Part shown: positions 1 to 13,008 of the stretch, piece after piece
Layout: each line of letters begins with the position of its first letter
Numbering within the stretch: the first letter of the stretch is position 1
Assembly (NCBI GenBank): GCA_037693485.1
Contig: CM075350.1
Coordinates: 117,801,001 to 117,865,000, forward strand
Source of the DNA: Kitagawia praeruptora
Taxonomy: Eukaryota; Streptophyta; Magnoliopsida; Apiales; Apiaceae
Length of the DNA: 64,000 bases
Direction: 5' to 3'
The notes under the pieces: generated by a model
The model's database searches: none
What the model saw: only the letters and a program-made list of their open reading frames with translations
What the model was told of the DNA's origin: nothing
Program-made: the position numbers and the translations under genes

Positions 1-354
1 ATGTACTATCATTCTTTAAGCTCAAAACCCACCAATTAAACATGGAAAACATCATCCCACATCCGACTCTTATTCCTGCACAAATTCATTACAAAGACAT
101 CAAAAACACCACATACTTGAGTCCAAGTACACCAATTTAAGCCGAATTGAAGCGATCTAAGTGGATATAACTCCACTTATCAATATTGATGCTGATTGAC
201 AACACGAAGACCAAAAGGTTTGAATGGAGAAATCACAGCTTTCGAAGATTTATGAAAAAGTTGACAAAAAACGAGGAAAAATACCGAAAACCAAAAGAAA
301 AATATCTTCTTTCGCCATTATCCGGATCCCAGCTTTCAGAGAAAATTCGGAAAT

Positions 355-718
355 GCTACAAACTCTCTCTAAGTCACCCAATGTTTTAAACGTTGGACTT
401 AAGAGAAAAGATTCAACCTTTTACTACAATCCGGATTTAATTCTCCTAAATACATCCGGATTGGGGGCAAATGCTACAAATTTTCTCTAAGTCACCCAAT
501 TGTGTTAAACGTTGGACTTAAGAGAAAAGATTCAACCTTTTACCATAATCCGGATTTAATTCTCACAAATACATCCGGATTGGGGGGCAAATGCTACAAA
601 TTTTCTCAAAATTACTCAGATGATCTCAAACATTAGATTTAAGCGAAAAGCATTAAACTTCCACAGCAATCCGGATTATTTCCAAAGGTTGGGATCCGGA
701 TTGCTGTGGAAGTTTAAT
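355..718 (+). repeat. 3-copy ~120-bp tandem repeat in the T1 3' region
   Basis: Units begin GCTACAAA at about 355, 473 and 593, so periods are about 118, 120 and 126 bp. Each unit carries a pair of TCCGGAT motifs and ends in a G-rich run followed by CAAATGCTACAA, which resembles the polypurine tract of the element. The small ORFs crossing it have no recognisable product. Bases 1-354 hold AT-rich element sequence with no gene I can support. Confidence 0.8.
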
Positions 719-864
719 GCTACATTGGATTGCAACAAATACCAAGATATATGTGGATAAAGACAAAAATAAAGATTCGCAGGGAAATTCATACAAGTTC
801 AAAGACAAATTCAAAGATTACAGCCCACAAGTTTACGAGTTACAAATCGAAATACAATCAACTT

Positions 865-3170
865 TCAATTCTGGTCACGGGGAGTAGGAGGAGGAGCAAC
901 TAAATGGGGACCGTCGTATGGCTGAGGCTCAGTCCCATCAGTATCAAAGGCCAACTCAGCTGCGACATATGATTCGGTAAACTTGACCCATGAAGCCTCC
1001 GGATCCGTATGGATTAACCGTTCGGCCACCAGCCAACAACGTAGAAGTTTGGCAGCGGTAGCTTCGGCAACGGCATTGGTATAGTCAGCGGAACCTTTAT
1101 ACTCAGCAATGACGGCCTTCTCGGACTTAACAGCCTTGAGTTTAGCATCCAAATCTTAACAGCCTCCGCGGCAACAGCCCGGTCAGTAACTCCCTTGACC
1201 TTATCATCCAGCTCAGAAACACTCTTCTCAAGCTCCTCGATCCTCACGTCCTTCCGGGAACTTTCGGCTGAAGCCTTCTCAAGATCAGCAATCCTCAAGT
1301 CTTTATCAGTAATTTCCTTGTCCTTCTCAGAAAGCTTTTTGCTTAGCTCCTCAATCTCACGTTCCTCTCTTTCGGAGTTTGCAACAGCCCCGGCTAATGT
1401 CAGCCCTTGCTGAGAAATAAACAGAAGAAATTTAGAATATAATCATGGCTTAAACTAGAAAAGAATAGTGCAAAAGTTAAAGTCACCTGAGCCCAAACGA
1501 CAAAACTGTTCTTCAAAACTTGAGGGTTCCGAAGACGCCTCATTGCAGCCCAATCAGAATCCTCGGGAATGGAAGCTGCAAATTCGGAAATTTCCTTCAA
1601 AGAAAGCTTTCCGATTTGATGAGGAGCGCCTCTCTTGCTAGTACCGGAACCAGGACGTGCGGCCACTGCACCCAACTTACGGATAGAATCCGGACTAAAA
1701 TTGGGATCATCCTGAAGCAACCTTTGTCGTTTATGAGAAGGGCTCACTGCTGGGGTAGATTCCACTCCTTCAATCTGAGTTAAATATTTTATGTGCAAAG
1801 AAGGCGCCCGCGACCCTGACGGAGGGGCCATTGACTCCCCACCACCCTCTTTCTGAACACTAGAACCGTCTCCTGCTACGGTCCCAGTTTCAGAAGAGTC
1901 CGGAACACGATTCGCAGTGATCTTAACCTGGTGGATTCCGGTAAGCTTCTTCATCTGGGAGGCCAGGGCCTCCAAGGCTGGATTCTGCTTCATCTGTTCT
2001 ACTAGCTCCGGATTGTAATGAGGCAAGCCTGGAAATCAAGGAAGATGGGAAACCAAGTTAGTGCCTTAAATAATAAAAGACCAAGTTGAGAAAAAGAAGC
2101 AACTTACACCCAAGTTTATACATCCGTTGGTGATCCATGAAAGTATCACGGGTCATTTGAAACCCGACACTTAAGCAGAAGGTGTGTAGCTTCTTCAAAG
2201 CTTCACCTTCGAATTTATAGGTCAACCTTTCAGGGATCTCTGCCATTCGTTTGCAGAAGAGGGGCATATACTCGAGATCCCAACCTTTCAAGAGCATCCA
2301 TGAGCGATTCCACCCCTTTAAGGAACCCTCCATCACTACTGGTTTCGCGTCCCCGGACCCAAAACCTAACTCCTCTCCACGGAACCTAAATTCATAAAAG
2401 GGATCCTTGCTAGAATGAACAAGGGTAAAGATTTGGTGGAAGAGTTTCAGGCTGGGAAAAATCCCAGTACAATGACAAGCGACAAAGAACCAGGAGATCC
2501 ACTTGACGGCGTTAGGGACCAACTGCATCAAGCAAATCCCGTATTCATATTTACAAAGGTGTTTCACAAAGATGTGACACTTTGGAGTCCACCCAGAGCG
2601 AAGATGTTCTAACCAGACCCCGATATACCCATCGTCGGGACGATGATAGATTCTCTCACCATGGCGGGGCGATCTCCACTCAATTTCCGGCTCAAGATGA
2701 AAGGTGGATCGGACTACCGTATCCATATCCGAATCAAAATATGCTGCACATTTGCTTGAAAGACGATATGGGACCTCACTCAAAACAGTTTTGGAAAAGG
2801 CCGAATCTAATCGGGCCTGATCATAAGTCCCGGGAGACCCACGCGGTTGGAGACGCCTATACTGAGAGCTGAAGTCACCATAGAAAAAGCTTTCTTCGAC
2901 TTCATGTTTCCTAACGAACAGGTACTTGCTATCTACCCAATGTCCGTCCGGACCCACGATGCTTTGACCACTACCTCGGTCTTTAGTAAAGAATTGAACT
3001 ACAACTTCCCGGGTATCCTTCTTCTTCTTGGCCATTAAACTCCAGTCAAAATCTACTATGGAAGCGGGTTGATTAACGGATTTAGAGCTACCAGTACTAC
3101 TGTCGGAGCTAATGATAATAGGATCAGAGGGAGTCTTTGGTCTCCATGCCCGTTGTTTTGTACAAACCAT
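865..3170 (-). pseudogene. Spliced antisense gene of Tat element T1 (Transposase_28-like domain plus coiled coil), frameshifted
   Basis: Read on the minus strand, opposite to the element. Proposed exons are 3170-2108, 2028-1487 and 1409-865. Both introns have GT..AG ends (2107-2029, 79 bp; 1486-1410, 77 bp) and leave phases 1 and 0, matching the gene in the second Tat element. Exon A holds a ~300-residue domain with a conserved block of the form LxPNxxxxIxWFxxxC; I match this to the plant 'putative gypsy type transposon' (Transposase_28) family from memory. Exon B is hydrophilic with a basic KRQR patch. Exon C is a heptad-rich coiled coil, then a segment resembling SADYxxxVAEATAAK. A one-base frameshift near 1150-1160 breaks exon C, so this copy is probably inactive. 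The start at 3170 follows a good acceptor (CTTCAG, intron end 3176). Function is unknown; the acidic stretch seen in the second element is much weaker here. Confidence 0.7.
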
Positions 3171-3942
3171 AAAACCTGAAGAAATAGACAAGGTTAAGCT
3201 CTCTCTCTTCAACCCATAATTCATATTAATTCATAAATTTCTAATGTAAGAAGTCCGGATTCGTATTTTAATCTAATCCGGGCAAGGATTTTTCCTATAT
3301 ATTCCGGGTTAGCGTGGCAAGTCAGAGTCAGATTAAAATTCCAAGTTAGGACAACCCTAAACACTATCTCTTGACCACATATCCGGGTTAGATACCTCAT
3401 CCGTGGGGATATCGAGCCAATAATCCGGACTATCCGTAAACCCAAACCCCAAAAACACATTACATAGGAAACCAAAACACCACAACAAGATTTAAAACTA
3501 TACATACATGTATACACACAAACATACAAACTCAAAAAGCTATAAACACGAAGAACACTCAACAAAAGCACAGACCAACGAACGGTTAAAATCATCTCCA
3601 ATTCCAGTCGTCAAACACTGAAACTCAAATTGCACATAAACACAAACCACAAGCCTACTCCAAAAAACACAAGAGCCATATAAACACTCACAAACAAAGT
3701 TAAAGAAGAGGAACAGTCGCATAAATTGTTCCTCAAAACTACATGCAAAAGGGGATTTAGAGTAAAACCAGGGGAAAAGAAACTTACGAGAGCAAAATTC
3801 CCAAGGAATATCAACGGAAGATTGAGAGTCTTGATGTGTGAACTCCGGCGGAGGCGCAGATCCCGAAAAGTGAGAAAAGATGTTTCGCCCTTTGGCTTTG
3901 TGGAAAAAGGTGAATGAAAGTAAAATTGAAACTCAAAAGAAG

Positions 3943-3954
3943 TTATATATAAAT
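3943..3954 (-). promoter_or_regulatory. TATA-like box for the T1 antisense gene
   Basis: The minus strand reads TTTATATATAA, about 775 nt upstream of the antisense ATG. A consensus donor (GTAAGT, intron start 3787) and the acceptor at 3176 would define a 612-bp 5'UTR intron between them. The same order (TATA, donor, acceptor, ATG) occurs in the second Tat element. The 3225-3940 stretch otherwise holds only AT-rich leader-like sequence; the long minus-strand frames there show no family resemblance. Confidence 0.45.
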
Positions 3955-4142
3955 TCTGAAAAGAAACGGCTGAGCGGGACACGTGGAACGTCTTGATAGG
4001 TTGGGAAATAATTAGAGACGTGGAGAGACAGAGGAAGTAATGGCAGACAGTTGTCGCACGCCTTTTTAGGAGAATTGGAGTGACATGTTTTCAAAATCAA
4101 TAGAGGGAAAATCCACAAAATCAAATAGAATTCAACGACATA

Positions 4143-4440
4143 CTTCAATCCGAATTACTCCCACCTGTCAACAATTCGGATTAGGAGGCAATATTCAACC
4201 AAAAAAATTTTTTAGACTGCTTCAATCCGAATTACTTCCACCTGACAGCAATTCGGATTATGAGGCAATATTCAACCAAAAAAATTTTCTGGACAGCTTC
4301 AATCCGAATTACTCCCACATGTCAGTAATTCGGATTAGGAAGCAATATTCAACCAAAAAATTTTCTGGACTACTTCAATCTGAATTACTCTCACCTGTCA
4401 GCAATTCGGATTAGGAGGCAACATTAAATTAAAAAAAAAA
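4143..4440 (+). repeat. 4-copy ~77-bp tandem repeat with hairpins and purine tracts
   Basis: Units start CTTCAATCC(T)GAATTAC at about 4143, 4220, 4297 and 4373. Each contains an inverted pair (AATCCGAATT / AATTCGGATT) able to form a hairpin, then GGATTAGGAGGCAA, a purine-rich string like the real polypurine tract at 4521-4539. The array lies between the antisense promoter and the 3' LTR. Confidence 0.85.
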
Positions 4441-4520
4441 TTCCAAACAATACAACTCGAATCCGAGTTGTCCCACCTGACTAATCCCAAGTTTCTACTC
4501 TCCTATCCGGAAAATCCGCA

Positions 4521-4539
4521 TAAGGGAGTGGGGGGCAAA
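4521..4539 (+). other. Polypurine tract of T1
   Basis: A run of the form AAGGGAGTGGGGGGCAAA directly abuts the LTR start TGATA at 4540. In LTR elements this is the plus-strand priming site. It matches the tract at 27971-27989 of the other Tat element. Confidence 0.85.
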
Positions 4540-5145
4540 TGATAGGCCACATCCAATCCGGACCGGACCGGACCGGACCGGAATCGCTCGGGAGACTTCA
4601 GTCCAGATTGGGCCGAACTTAGCAGACCCATGACCTAAGCCCAGTACACATGGAGGTATGACAGAACATGAGTCATGATTGTGGTCCCACATGACAGTGA
4701 CAAATAAGGGAATCCTAGGATGGGCACAATCATGTCCTTATCATGCCACGTGCTGTCTGGCTAGGGACACACGCCACCACAAATATCACCTGGACGCGTG
4801 GAAATTAGCAGGAATGGACAAGTGTCTCGTCAACCTCGGATCCAACGCTCATGATTGCAGGTACCTACCCCTAAACTCTAATCCTTGGCCTATAAATAGA
4901 CCAGGAGACAAAGGTTTAGGGGTTACATTCTCTTTTACACACACTCATACACACACACCCTCAATAATTAGATACTCTTGTTCTTATCTTTCTCCCTCCA
5001 ACGCCGTTGCTTATTCTCACGCCGGAGGTGCCGCGGGTTGAAACCCACCTCTCGGCATTGTTTTGCAGAGTCCCAACCACCAGCTACACCGCATTCCAGG
5101 CGTGGGACGGAGGAGGAGACACCGGATTGGAATATAGAGTTATCA
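4540..5145 (+). repeat. 3' LTR of Tat element T1 (606 bp)
   Basis: Starts TGATA and ends TATCA. It contains a GGACC short tandem run near 4560-4580, a G-box CACGTG at 4747-4752, and a TATA box TATAAATA at 4891-4898 that would drive or mimic the genomic transcript. The end shares an accgGAGGTG...TTTTGCAgA block with the LTRs at 15086 and 27990, showing common lineage but a different family. Confidence 0.85.
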
Positions 5146-5398
5146 CTAATAATGTGTGCGAAGTAGACGAGCACACCTCTACAACATTAGCTGTCAAGTA
5201 GTGAGTTGGCAAAAGTAGTTAGTTAGTAATAGAATTAAGATAGAGCTCGTGTATGTGGAGCTGTAGTTTCTATAAATACAGTGGCTCTGTGTGTAACTTT
5301 CTTAACACTCTTCTTAATACAATTTACTTTTGCTCTGTATTTTCTATGTTCATCATCTTCTCCATTGTTATACTTTACCGTAACTATACATTTTGAGA
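5146..5398 (+). repeat. 5' LTR of copia C1 (5' tip displaced by T1)
   Basis: Aligns to 13025-13278 with five substitutions. It has a TATA box TATAAATA at 5271-5278. The LTR appears to end TGAGA rather than the usual CA, because the eight bases TTTTGAGA precede both the PBS here and the host sequence at the 3' end. Confidence 0.85.
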
Positions 5399-6600
5399 TG
5401 GTATCAGAGCTTGATACGAGCCTTGTTGATGACTCTGCGTACGTATTCCGCTGTTGTTACATCTAGTCCAGTTACTCCAGCTTCTACATCTGCAACTGTC
5501 CGTACATCAATGGCGTCATCTTCAACCTCATCTATAATTGATGTTCATCATCCGTTTTTCATTCACAATGGTGATAATCCAGGTATGGCGATTGTTTCTC
5601 AACCTCTTACTGATCAGAACTATCAACAATGGAGTCGAGCTGTTCAATTAGCTTTATTTACTAAACTAAAGCTAGGTTTTATTGACGGTTCTATCATTAA
5701 GCCTGAAATTACCTCTGATATGTATCCTTTATGGAAACGATGCAATGATATGGTTGTTTCATGGCTACTTAACTCAATTTCACCAGAAATACGCAATATT
5801 GTTGTTTATTTGTCTACTGGTAAAGCTATTTGGGATGATCTGGTGATTCGATTTGCTCAGAGCAATTTGCCTCGTATTTTTCAATTGAAGAAAGAACTTG
5901 TGTGTCTCTCTCAAGGTTCAATGTCTATCACTTCTTATTTTACGAAATTTCATACTTTACTTGATGAAATGGATGATTTATCACCAGTTCCTAAGTGTAT
6001 CTGTGTTACTACTTCCTGTACCTGTGAGTTTGTATCAAAACTAGAGATGTATGATCAGATTCACAAGCTTAGCCAATTTCTGATGGGACTTAGTGATCAA
6101 TTTACGAGTGTTCGTGGTCATTTACTCATGATGAAGCCACTTCCAACTCTGAGTCAAGCTTATTCGCTGTTACTGCAAGAGGAAGTACAGAGAGATTGTT
6201 CTCATAGTGCATCTGTTCCTAATAATGTTGCTATGAATGTCAAGTTCTCTAATCACAGACAACTACCTGCAAATCAGTTTTCTAATTCTAGAAAATCTAC
6301 TGGAGATACTACTATAGTCTGTGATTACTGTCATGCCTCTGGTCATACCAAGGAAAAATGATTCTGTCTTCATGGATTCCCTGAGTGGCACAAATTGTAT
6401 GGGCATCCCAAGCCAAAACCTAGGTCTCAAAACAGTGCTAATTCCAGGTTCTCTTCTGCCTATCCTGTTAAAAAGGCTGCTCAAGTTACTTCTACTGGTA
6501 CTTCTCTTGTGACTGATACATCACCTGTAGTGACTGATGCTGGAGCTATGAATGCTACCACCTCTTTTACTGATTCACAATGTCAGCAAATTGAAGTATG
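5393..6600 (+). pseudogene. Copia C1 gag (Retrotran_gag type), interrupted by a stop
   Basis: The N-terminal part contains a block of the HHPFFIHNGDNPG...LTDQNYQQWSRAV type, the signature of plant copia gag proteins of the Retrotran_gag_3/UBN2 group, followed by the helical capsid-like region. A CCHC knuckle starts CDYCHASGHTKEK, but an in-frame TGA (6359-6361) lies where the last cysteine region should follow; the same frame then continues to about 6600. Gag would coat the RNA genome in virus-like particles. The first methionine at 5393 overlaps the PBS; the true start is probably the later ATG near 5511. A frame change near 6600 separates it from protease. It is not functional as it stands. 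Confidence 0.85.
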
Positions 6601-7132
6601 ATTCAGACTAGTCTCAAGAATCTTAATCCTTCGTAGAGCAATCATATGGCATCCACACCATTTGCTGGTTCTACATCCTTTATTCATGGTAATCCTTTCT
6701 GTTCCACTATTCCCGTTGCTTATACTTTGCATAATATTGAGGAGTCTAGTGGAGATTGGATTATTGACTCAGGTGCTACAGACCATATCACATTTCAGTA
6801 TGACTTGTTAACCAACCCTATAAAATTAGATGCCAATTTATATCTTCCTGATGGAACCACTACTCCTATTACTCATTTTGGTAGTCTGTGTCTCACCTCA
6901 GATATTACTCTACATCATGTTTTTTGTGTTCCCACCTTTAAGTGCAATCTTATTTCCATTCCCAAGTTAACAAATCACTCTCACTGTACTGTCAGCTTTT
7001 CCCCTTCTCATTGTTTCTTGTAGGCCCCACATCAGAAGAAGATGATCGAGATTGGTATACTACACTTTGGACTCTACAAATTTCATCATCTTACTCCTGA
7101 TGCTGTTGCTTCTTCTTCTCAATCTTTGTTTC

Positions 7133-10100
7133 TGTGACAGCCCCAAATCCGGGGTCATGAATCCAGGCCGTCACGAACCAATTTCCACTTATTAATATTC
7201 TTCTCTTGGCAGCTGGAGTATAAATGCATAATAAAACTCACAATAGACCCCACACATAAACATTAACACACACACACCAGTCATATGCTCAAAGAACAAC
7301 ATCTACAATATTAAAAGTTTAGATTTAAGCACTTATTACAAACCAGGATCATACTTAGATACATTGTTGAATAATACTTCGACATGAAGCATTTCAACAA
7401 TCAAAAGTTATTACACCAACTTACACATTTAATGTACATAATCTATCAATACCCAACCGTCCGATAGCTACCTTGGGAATCGTTGCCAACACTCTCTCAA
7501 AAGTTCGTCTTTCCCGTACCCTCTTGCGGGGTGTAGTGCAGAGTATCAGCATACCTAGCTGTTGTATACATAAATAGCAAGAATGAGCTAAAATAGCTCA
7601 GCAAGATAATTTCTATCAACTAGCATCAAAGGAAAATAAATCATCATATATGTATAGTAAACAAAACAATTTTCAGTTATTATGGAAAGGAATTTTATTT
7701 TCGTTCAAGACATATACCTTCCAATTATCCTTGTACGAAAAGAAATATATAATATTATAATCTCAGTCTCTCTTTTAATATCATATAATATCAATTCCTC
7801 TTCTTAAATAAAATAACAATCAAAATACCATCTCAGTGTACTCTTCCAAAATAATGTGAAACCTGTACCATCTTTCACGATCATCTTCTCATATCTTTCT
7901 TAGGTAACAATTATATAAATTAATATAAAATCAGTTTCTCTTCATCTGTAACAGTAATTCCATCTTCTCATATCATTTTTCTGTTTTTAGTATAGAAATC
8001 TGAAAACCATTTTCAATTCTTTCTTTCAAGTTTTGGGGATTTTCACTGTTGCTGAATACGTAAGGACGATGATCAGTCGCCCTCCGTACCCGTCCTTTTT
8101 ACTAACGGTAGAAGGAATGAAGGCCACCTGCTAACATCATCCCTGGAGGAAGGCCACCTGCTAACATCCTCCCGGAGGAAGGCCACCTGCTAACATCCTC
8201 CCTTGGCATCTTCGTGCCGAATCATATAATGAATGCTAGACTATGTTGCACACAGCCCTGACACAGCCTCTTACGCAAGTTTGTTGCTAATCCCCCTTTT
8301 TATAAAATCATTATTCCATTTATCAACACCATTTCACATTTCCATTCCCGTATATCATTTCCATTTTCATTTATTATTACTCATATCATTTTCATTCTCG
8401 CACATCATTTCCATAAAAATCTATATATAACATAATACCTTGATTATGACTCAGACATCTCTTTTATATACAAGAAATCAATTATGCTTTTATATTCATA
8501 AAATATTCCGTCTATTTTAAGAGTAGTAAATAATAATCAAATAATATTTATTAAACCACTAATACTCAAAAAGAATATTTTTAATATAGCATTATAAACC
8601 ATATAACCCTAGATAACAACTGATACCATTCTCTTTCATATCTCTTTTACCATAGAGCATATTCGCTCCATTCATAATCATATCCACATTCATAATCCAT
8701 ATTCAAAAATCTCAGTAAACAGGGAATATATCCCTAATCATCTCATCATATAAGATTCATATATTATCCACCAAAACCATTTCCTTTGAACATAAACAGT
8801 ATATCAAAATAAGGATAAAAGAAATCTTGCTCCCTTTAATCCATATCCATACTCATATCTTCCTTTAATTTCCAAAATCAGGAAAACAAATTCTTAACAA
8901 TATAGCAATAATAGAATCACATATATATTCCATAAAAATCATTTTTCTTTGAAGATAAATAATTTTTCAAGGTAGGGATAGAAGAAATCTTGCCTCGATC
9001 TCGATATCCCAAAGGTAGGGCTCGTGGTTCCTCCGAAGTTTCTCCTTGAAGCTTGACAACACTTAACAAGCCTTGGGTAGTCCTTAAATAACCTTATACT
9101 AGCTTGGATCAACTACGTTTTATGGATGAGGCTTCTAAAGGAGAGTTGTAGAGCATCTCACCAGCTTTCCAACCATATAAAGAACACAAAATTCCATTGA
9201 GTAATGAAGGAGATATGGCCGTTTGAAATCATCCCAGAAACTGTCAATCCTCCTGGACAGTTTGGTTTCTTCAACTTGGGGGAGGTATTTGACTAGGCTA
9301 CACCCCTTTGATGACTATGAAATTTTGAGCGAATCTTGCCCATGGAGTGGAGAGGTTGTGGTTCAAATTTGGTGATTTTATCATGGATAGAAATGGAGAT
9401 ATGAATTTTTCTTTGCATTTTGTTTCTGCTGGACAGTTTGTGGAGGATGAGAGAAATGGAGTTTGATTTCTTGTTTCTTGATCTAATCTTGCCTTAATCT
9501 TGACACATCTTGAGAATTCTAGAACTTAGTAGATTAGTGGTGAAGGTTATGGAAAATCCTCATGTGAAGTTACTAATTTGCCCCTTAAACATAGTTAGTG
9601 GAAGATGATGTCATTAGTGATGTCATTGAGGAGTATTTAGCAAGCTAGGGTTATTAACCTTAAGTAATTACTAATAACCTTTGTAAATATTAATGTGGTA
9701 AATATCCTTATTATTTACTAACCTTGGTTACTTGGTTTCCATACTCGTCTAATTGTGGTTCATTTCAAATATATCTCATTATCCAGTGGTTTTGAAATCG
9801 TTTATAAAATCCAAATTCCCTTAGCATTCTCTTAACTTAAAAATCCCTTGGTTTAACTTAAATTCACTAATTCCTCAATATATAATTCCTTTAATATTTC
9901 TATGTTCCTTAATATCCAATAAATAGAAGTTCGTTCGAGCTCAAAATCCTCAAAATCTAAATTCAGGAATTTCTGAAATCCATCGTCATTTCGAGTCACT
10001 TATTTTCATAGTATATCACTAATATGGTTTTTGTTTGTTCATTTTCCATCTCCAATATAGAATACCTACACACCATTTCCCTAAATTCCTCAAGATCACT

Positions 10101-10144
10101 ATTCATTTGGGCACTGTAGCCTTTCTAAAGTTAGGGTTATTACA
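7133..10144 (+). repeat. 3.0-kb solo LTR inserted in copia C1 pol
   Basis: Begins TGTGACAGCCCC, ends GGTTATTACA, and is flanked by a perfect 5-bp duplication GTTTC (7128-7132 and 10145-10149). No gag-pol coding, PBS or second LTR lies inside, so it reads as a solo LTR left after LTR-LTR recombination. Termini of the TGTGAC..TTACA type and the large size resemble LTRs of gypsy chromoviruses (Tekay/Del-like), but without internal sequence the lineage is a guess. It splits the copia protease from integrase. Apart from a short tandem repeat near 8120 I see no gene in this 3 kb. Confidence 0.8.
8119..8212 (+). repeat. 3-copy ~30-bp tandem repeat in the solo LTR
   Basis: The phrase AAGGCCACCTGCTAACATC recurs at about 8120, 8150 and 8179 with short spacers. 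It is a local minisatellite inside the LTR, downstream of a GC-richer segment. Confidence 0.85.
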
Positions 10145-13008
10145 GTTTCCCTCTGCTCAACATACTACCACATCCACTCAAGCTCATCTTTGGCATGCTC
10201 GTCGTCTTGGGTATCCTTCTTCTACTGTCCTTAATAAACTTTAATTTTTGTCTTCTTGTAATACTGATCATTTCAGTACATGTGATATATGTCATAGAAC
10301 TAAACAGAAACGTAAACCCTTTCATGTTAGTACTTCAACTAGTTCTTCAGTGTTTGAGTTAGTCCATTGTGATCTTTGGGGACCGTACGTATAAAAGCCC
10401 CACTCATGGCAAATGTACTATGTTTCTGACGATTGTAGATGATTACTCTAAATGCACATGGATTTTCTTACTAGTTGATAAGACTCAAGTACCTTTATTG
10501 CTTATCAATTTCCTTGCTTATGTTCAAACTCAGTTTCATACAACTGTTAAAGTTCTTCGTTCTGATAATGGTACCGAATTTACCAATAACACGTTGATTA
10601 ATCATTTACAATCTTTGGGTATTTTGCATCACACATCTTGTCCTTACACCCCTCAGCAAAATGGGGTTGCTGAGAGGAAACACCAACATCTGTTAAATGT
10701 TGCTAGGTCTTTAAAACTTCAAGCTCATTTACCAAATACTTTTTGGGGAGACTGTCTTCTCACAGCAGCTCACCTAATCAATTTAACACCATCCAAGTTA
10801 CTTGACTTTCGTACACCATATGAACTTTTGTTTTCCAAAGTATCAGACTATACACATTTAAAAACTTTTGGTTGCTTGTGTTATGTCACCAAAGTTACTG
10901 GTCCTACAAACAAGCTAGGTCCTAAAGCTAATCCCTGTGTTTTCTTGGGTTACCCTTTTGGCACAAAAGGCTATAGAGTTCTTGATTTAACAACTAGGAA
11001 ATGTTCTGTTTCCAGAAATGTCACATTTACTGAGGATTGTTTTCCTTTTTCTACCAGTACATCTCCTATCACTACCTCTGTCTTTCCTCCTATTTCATGT
11101 CCTATAGTGGATGATTCCCCTGTTACTTCATTTGTGATACTTATTCTTGTTGATTCTATTCCTGATGCTCACATATCTCCAGATACCATTCATTCTTCTC
11201 CTTCATCTACTTCTTCTTCCTTACCTATAATTCCTGTCAAAACTCCCAGACCATCAAGACAAAGAGTTCTTCCACTCAAATACCAAGATTATACTAGCTT
11301 ACCTTCTGTTTTGGTTCCATCGACCTCTGCAACTACATATTGTGTTACATATCCTCTGCAAAATCATTTTTCTTATGGTGCTTTTACACCTAAGTATGTT
11401 AGTTTTTTAGCTGCAACTGATTCAATCTCAATGCCCTCTAATTATGGTCAAGCTATTAAATATGATGTTTGGTGTCAAGCCATGAAAGAAGAGATTCGAG
11501 CCTTGGAATCTAATCATACATGGCAATTAGTTCCCATGCCTGCGGATGTCAATATTGTTGATTGTAAATGGTTATATAAGATCAAGTATACCTCTACTGG
11601 CCAAGTTGAACGGTATAAGGCACGCTTGGTTGCCAAAGGTTTTACTCAAACCAAGGGGTTGGATTACTTTGAAACGTTCGCTCCTGTTGCTAAGATGACT
11701 ACTGTGCGTATTTTGCTTGCATTTGCAGCTGCTTATGATTGGCCCTTACATCAAATGGACGTTACTAATGCGTTCTTTCATGGTGATCTGAATGAAATTG
11801 TGTATATGCGTCTTCCTCCTGGTCTTTCTCAGCTTACTAGTGAGACGTTTCCTATTGACACTTCAGTTCAATGGGTTTGCAAACTTCTTAAATCGTTGTA
11901 TGGACTTAAACAGTCCCCTCGTATGTGGAATCTTAAACTTACAAATGCCTTGATTGCTTTTGGTATGCTTCAATGTCCAAGTGATCACAATCTTTTCACA
12001 CTTCACAAGGATGATACTTTTGTGGATGTTTTGATATATGTGGATGATCTTATGCTTACTGGTTCATCTACATCATTGATTGCTCAGGTGAAAGAGTTTC
12101 TTCATAGCCAATTTAATATTAAAGATTTGGGTCCTATGAAGTATTTCTTAGGTTTGGAAATTGCTCGTTCAGACAAAGGCATTTATTTGCATCAACGTAA
12201 ATACTGTCTTGATATTCTACGTGATACTGGTTTTAAGGGTGCCAAACCGTCTGTTATTCCGATTGAACAAAATCATTGTTTACAAAAATCTACATCTACT
12301 TTGTTGGTTTCCACTGAGGTTAAAACATACAGACGATTGGTGGGTCACCTCATTTATCTGACTATTACACGACTTGACCTTAGTTATGCTGTGCATACAC
12401 TTGCTCAATTTATAAGTGCCCCTCGTCAAGATCATCTTGATGCTGCTTATCGTGTTGTTCGCTATCTTAAACAATCTCCAGGACAAGGACTATTGTTTCC
12501 TGCCTCTAATAAGTTGCTTCCTCAGGCATTTTGTGATGCAGATTGGGGGGGCTGTTTGGAGACACGATGTTCTCTTACTGGTTACTGTGTTATGCTTGGG
12601 TCTGCATTGGTATCCTGGAAGTGCAAGAAACAAGAGATTGTGTCTAAGTCTACTTGTGAGTCTGAATATCGAGCTTTAGGTGATACTACCTGTGAGTTGG
12701 TATGGATTTCAAACATTCTTCGTTCGCTTAACCATGATGTGACTTCTCATATCTCTCTTCATTGTGACAACAAATCTGCCCTGTACATTGCTTCGAATCC
12801 TGTCTTCCATGACGAACTAAACATTTGGAAATCGACTGTCACTTTGTTCGCCAGAAATTGCAGCAAGGTTTTCTTCAAACTTTTCATATCAGCACTACTA
12901 AACAGCCTGCGGATTTACTAACCAAGGCTTTGGCATTTGGCCAACTTCGATATCTACTCTCCAAGTTGGGAGTCTTTGATCTGTTTTCGCCTTCCAACTT
13001 GAGGGGGA

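Larger units (their letters stand above)
1..5145 (+). mobile_element. Tat-lineage Ty3/gypsy LTR retrotransposon, 3' part (element T1)
   Basis: Only the 3' portion lies in the window: tandem repeats, a spliced antisense gene, more tandem repeats, a polypurine tract (4521-4539) and the 3' LTR (4540-5145). The LTR begins TGATA and ends TATCA, as in the complete Tat element at 15086-28619, and both LTRs share an end segment with a CGGAGGTG motif. Gag-pol and the 5' LTR must lie upstream of base 1, so the Tat assignment rests on LTR and antisense-gene similarity. Immediately after the LTR, CTAAT (5146-5150) continues into the copia 5' LTR; the intact copia LTR reads the same at 13025-13029. T1 therefore inserted about 16-20 bp into that copia LTR. 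The upstream target duplication is outside the window. Confidence 0.8.

Noticed and set aside
3221..3982. Minus-strand ORFs of 60-126 codons as genes
   Set aside because: They overlap the proposed leader and 5'UTR intron of the T1 antisense gene and show only low-complexity hydrophobic sequence.
7133..10144. Full non-autonomous LTR element inside copia C1
   Set aside because: No internal LTR pair, primer site or polypurine tract found; a single LTR with a perfect GTTTC duplication fits better.
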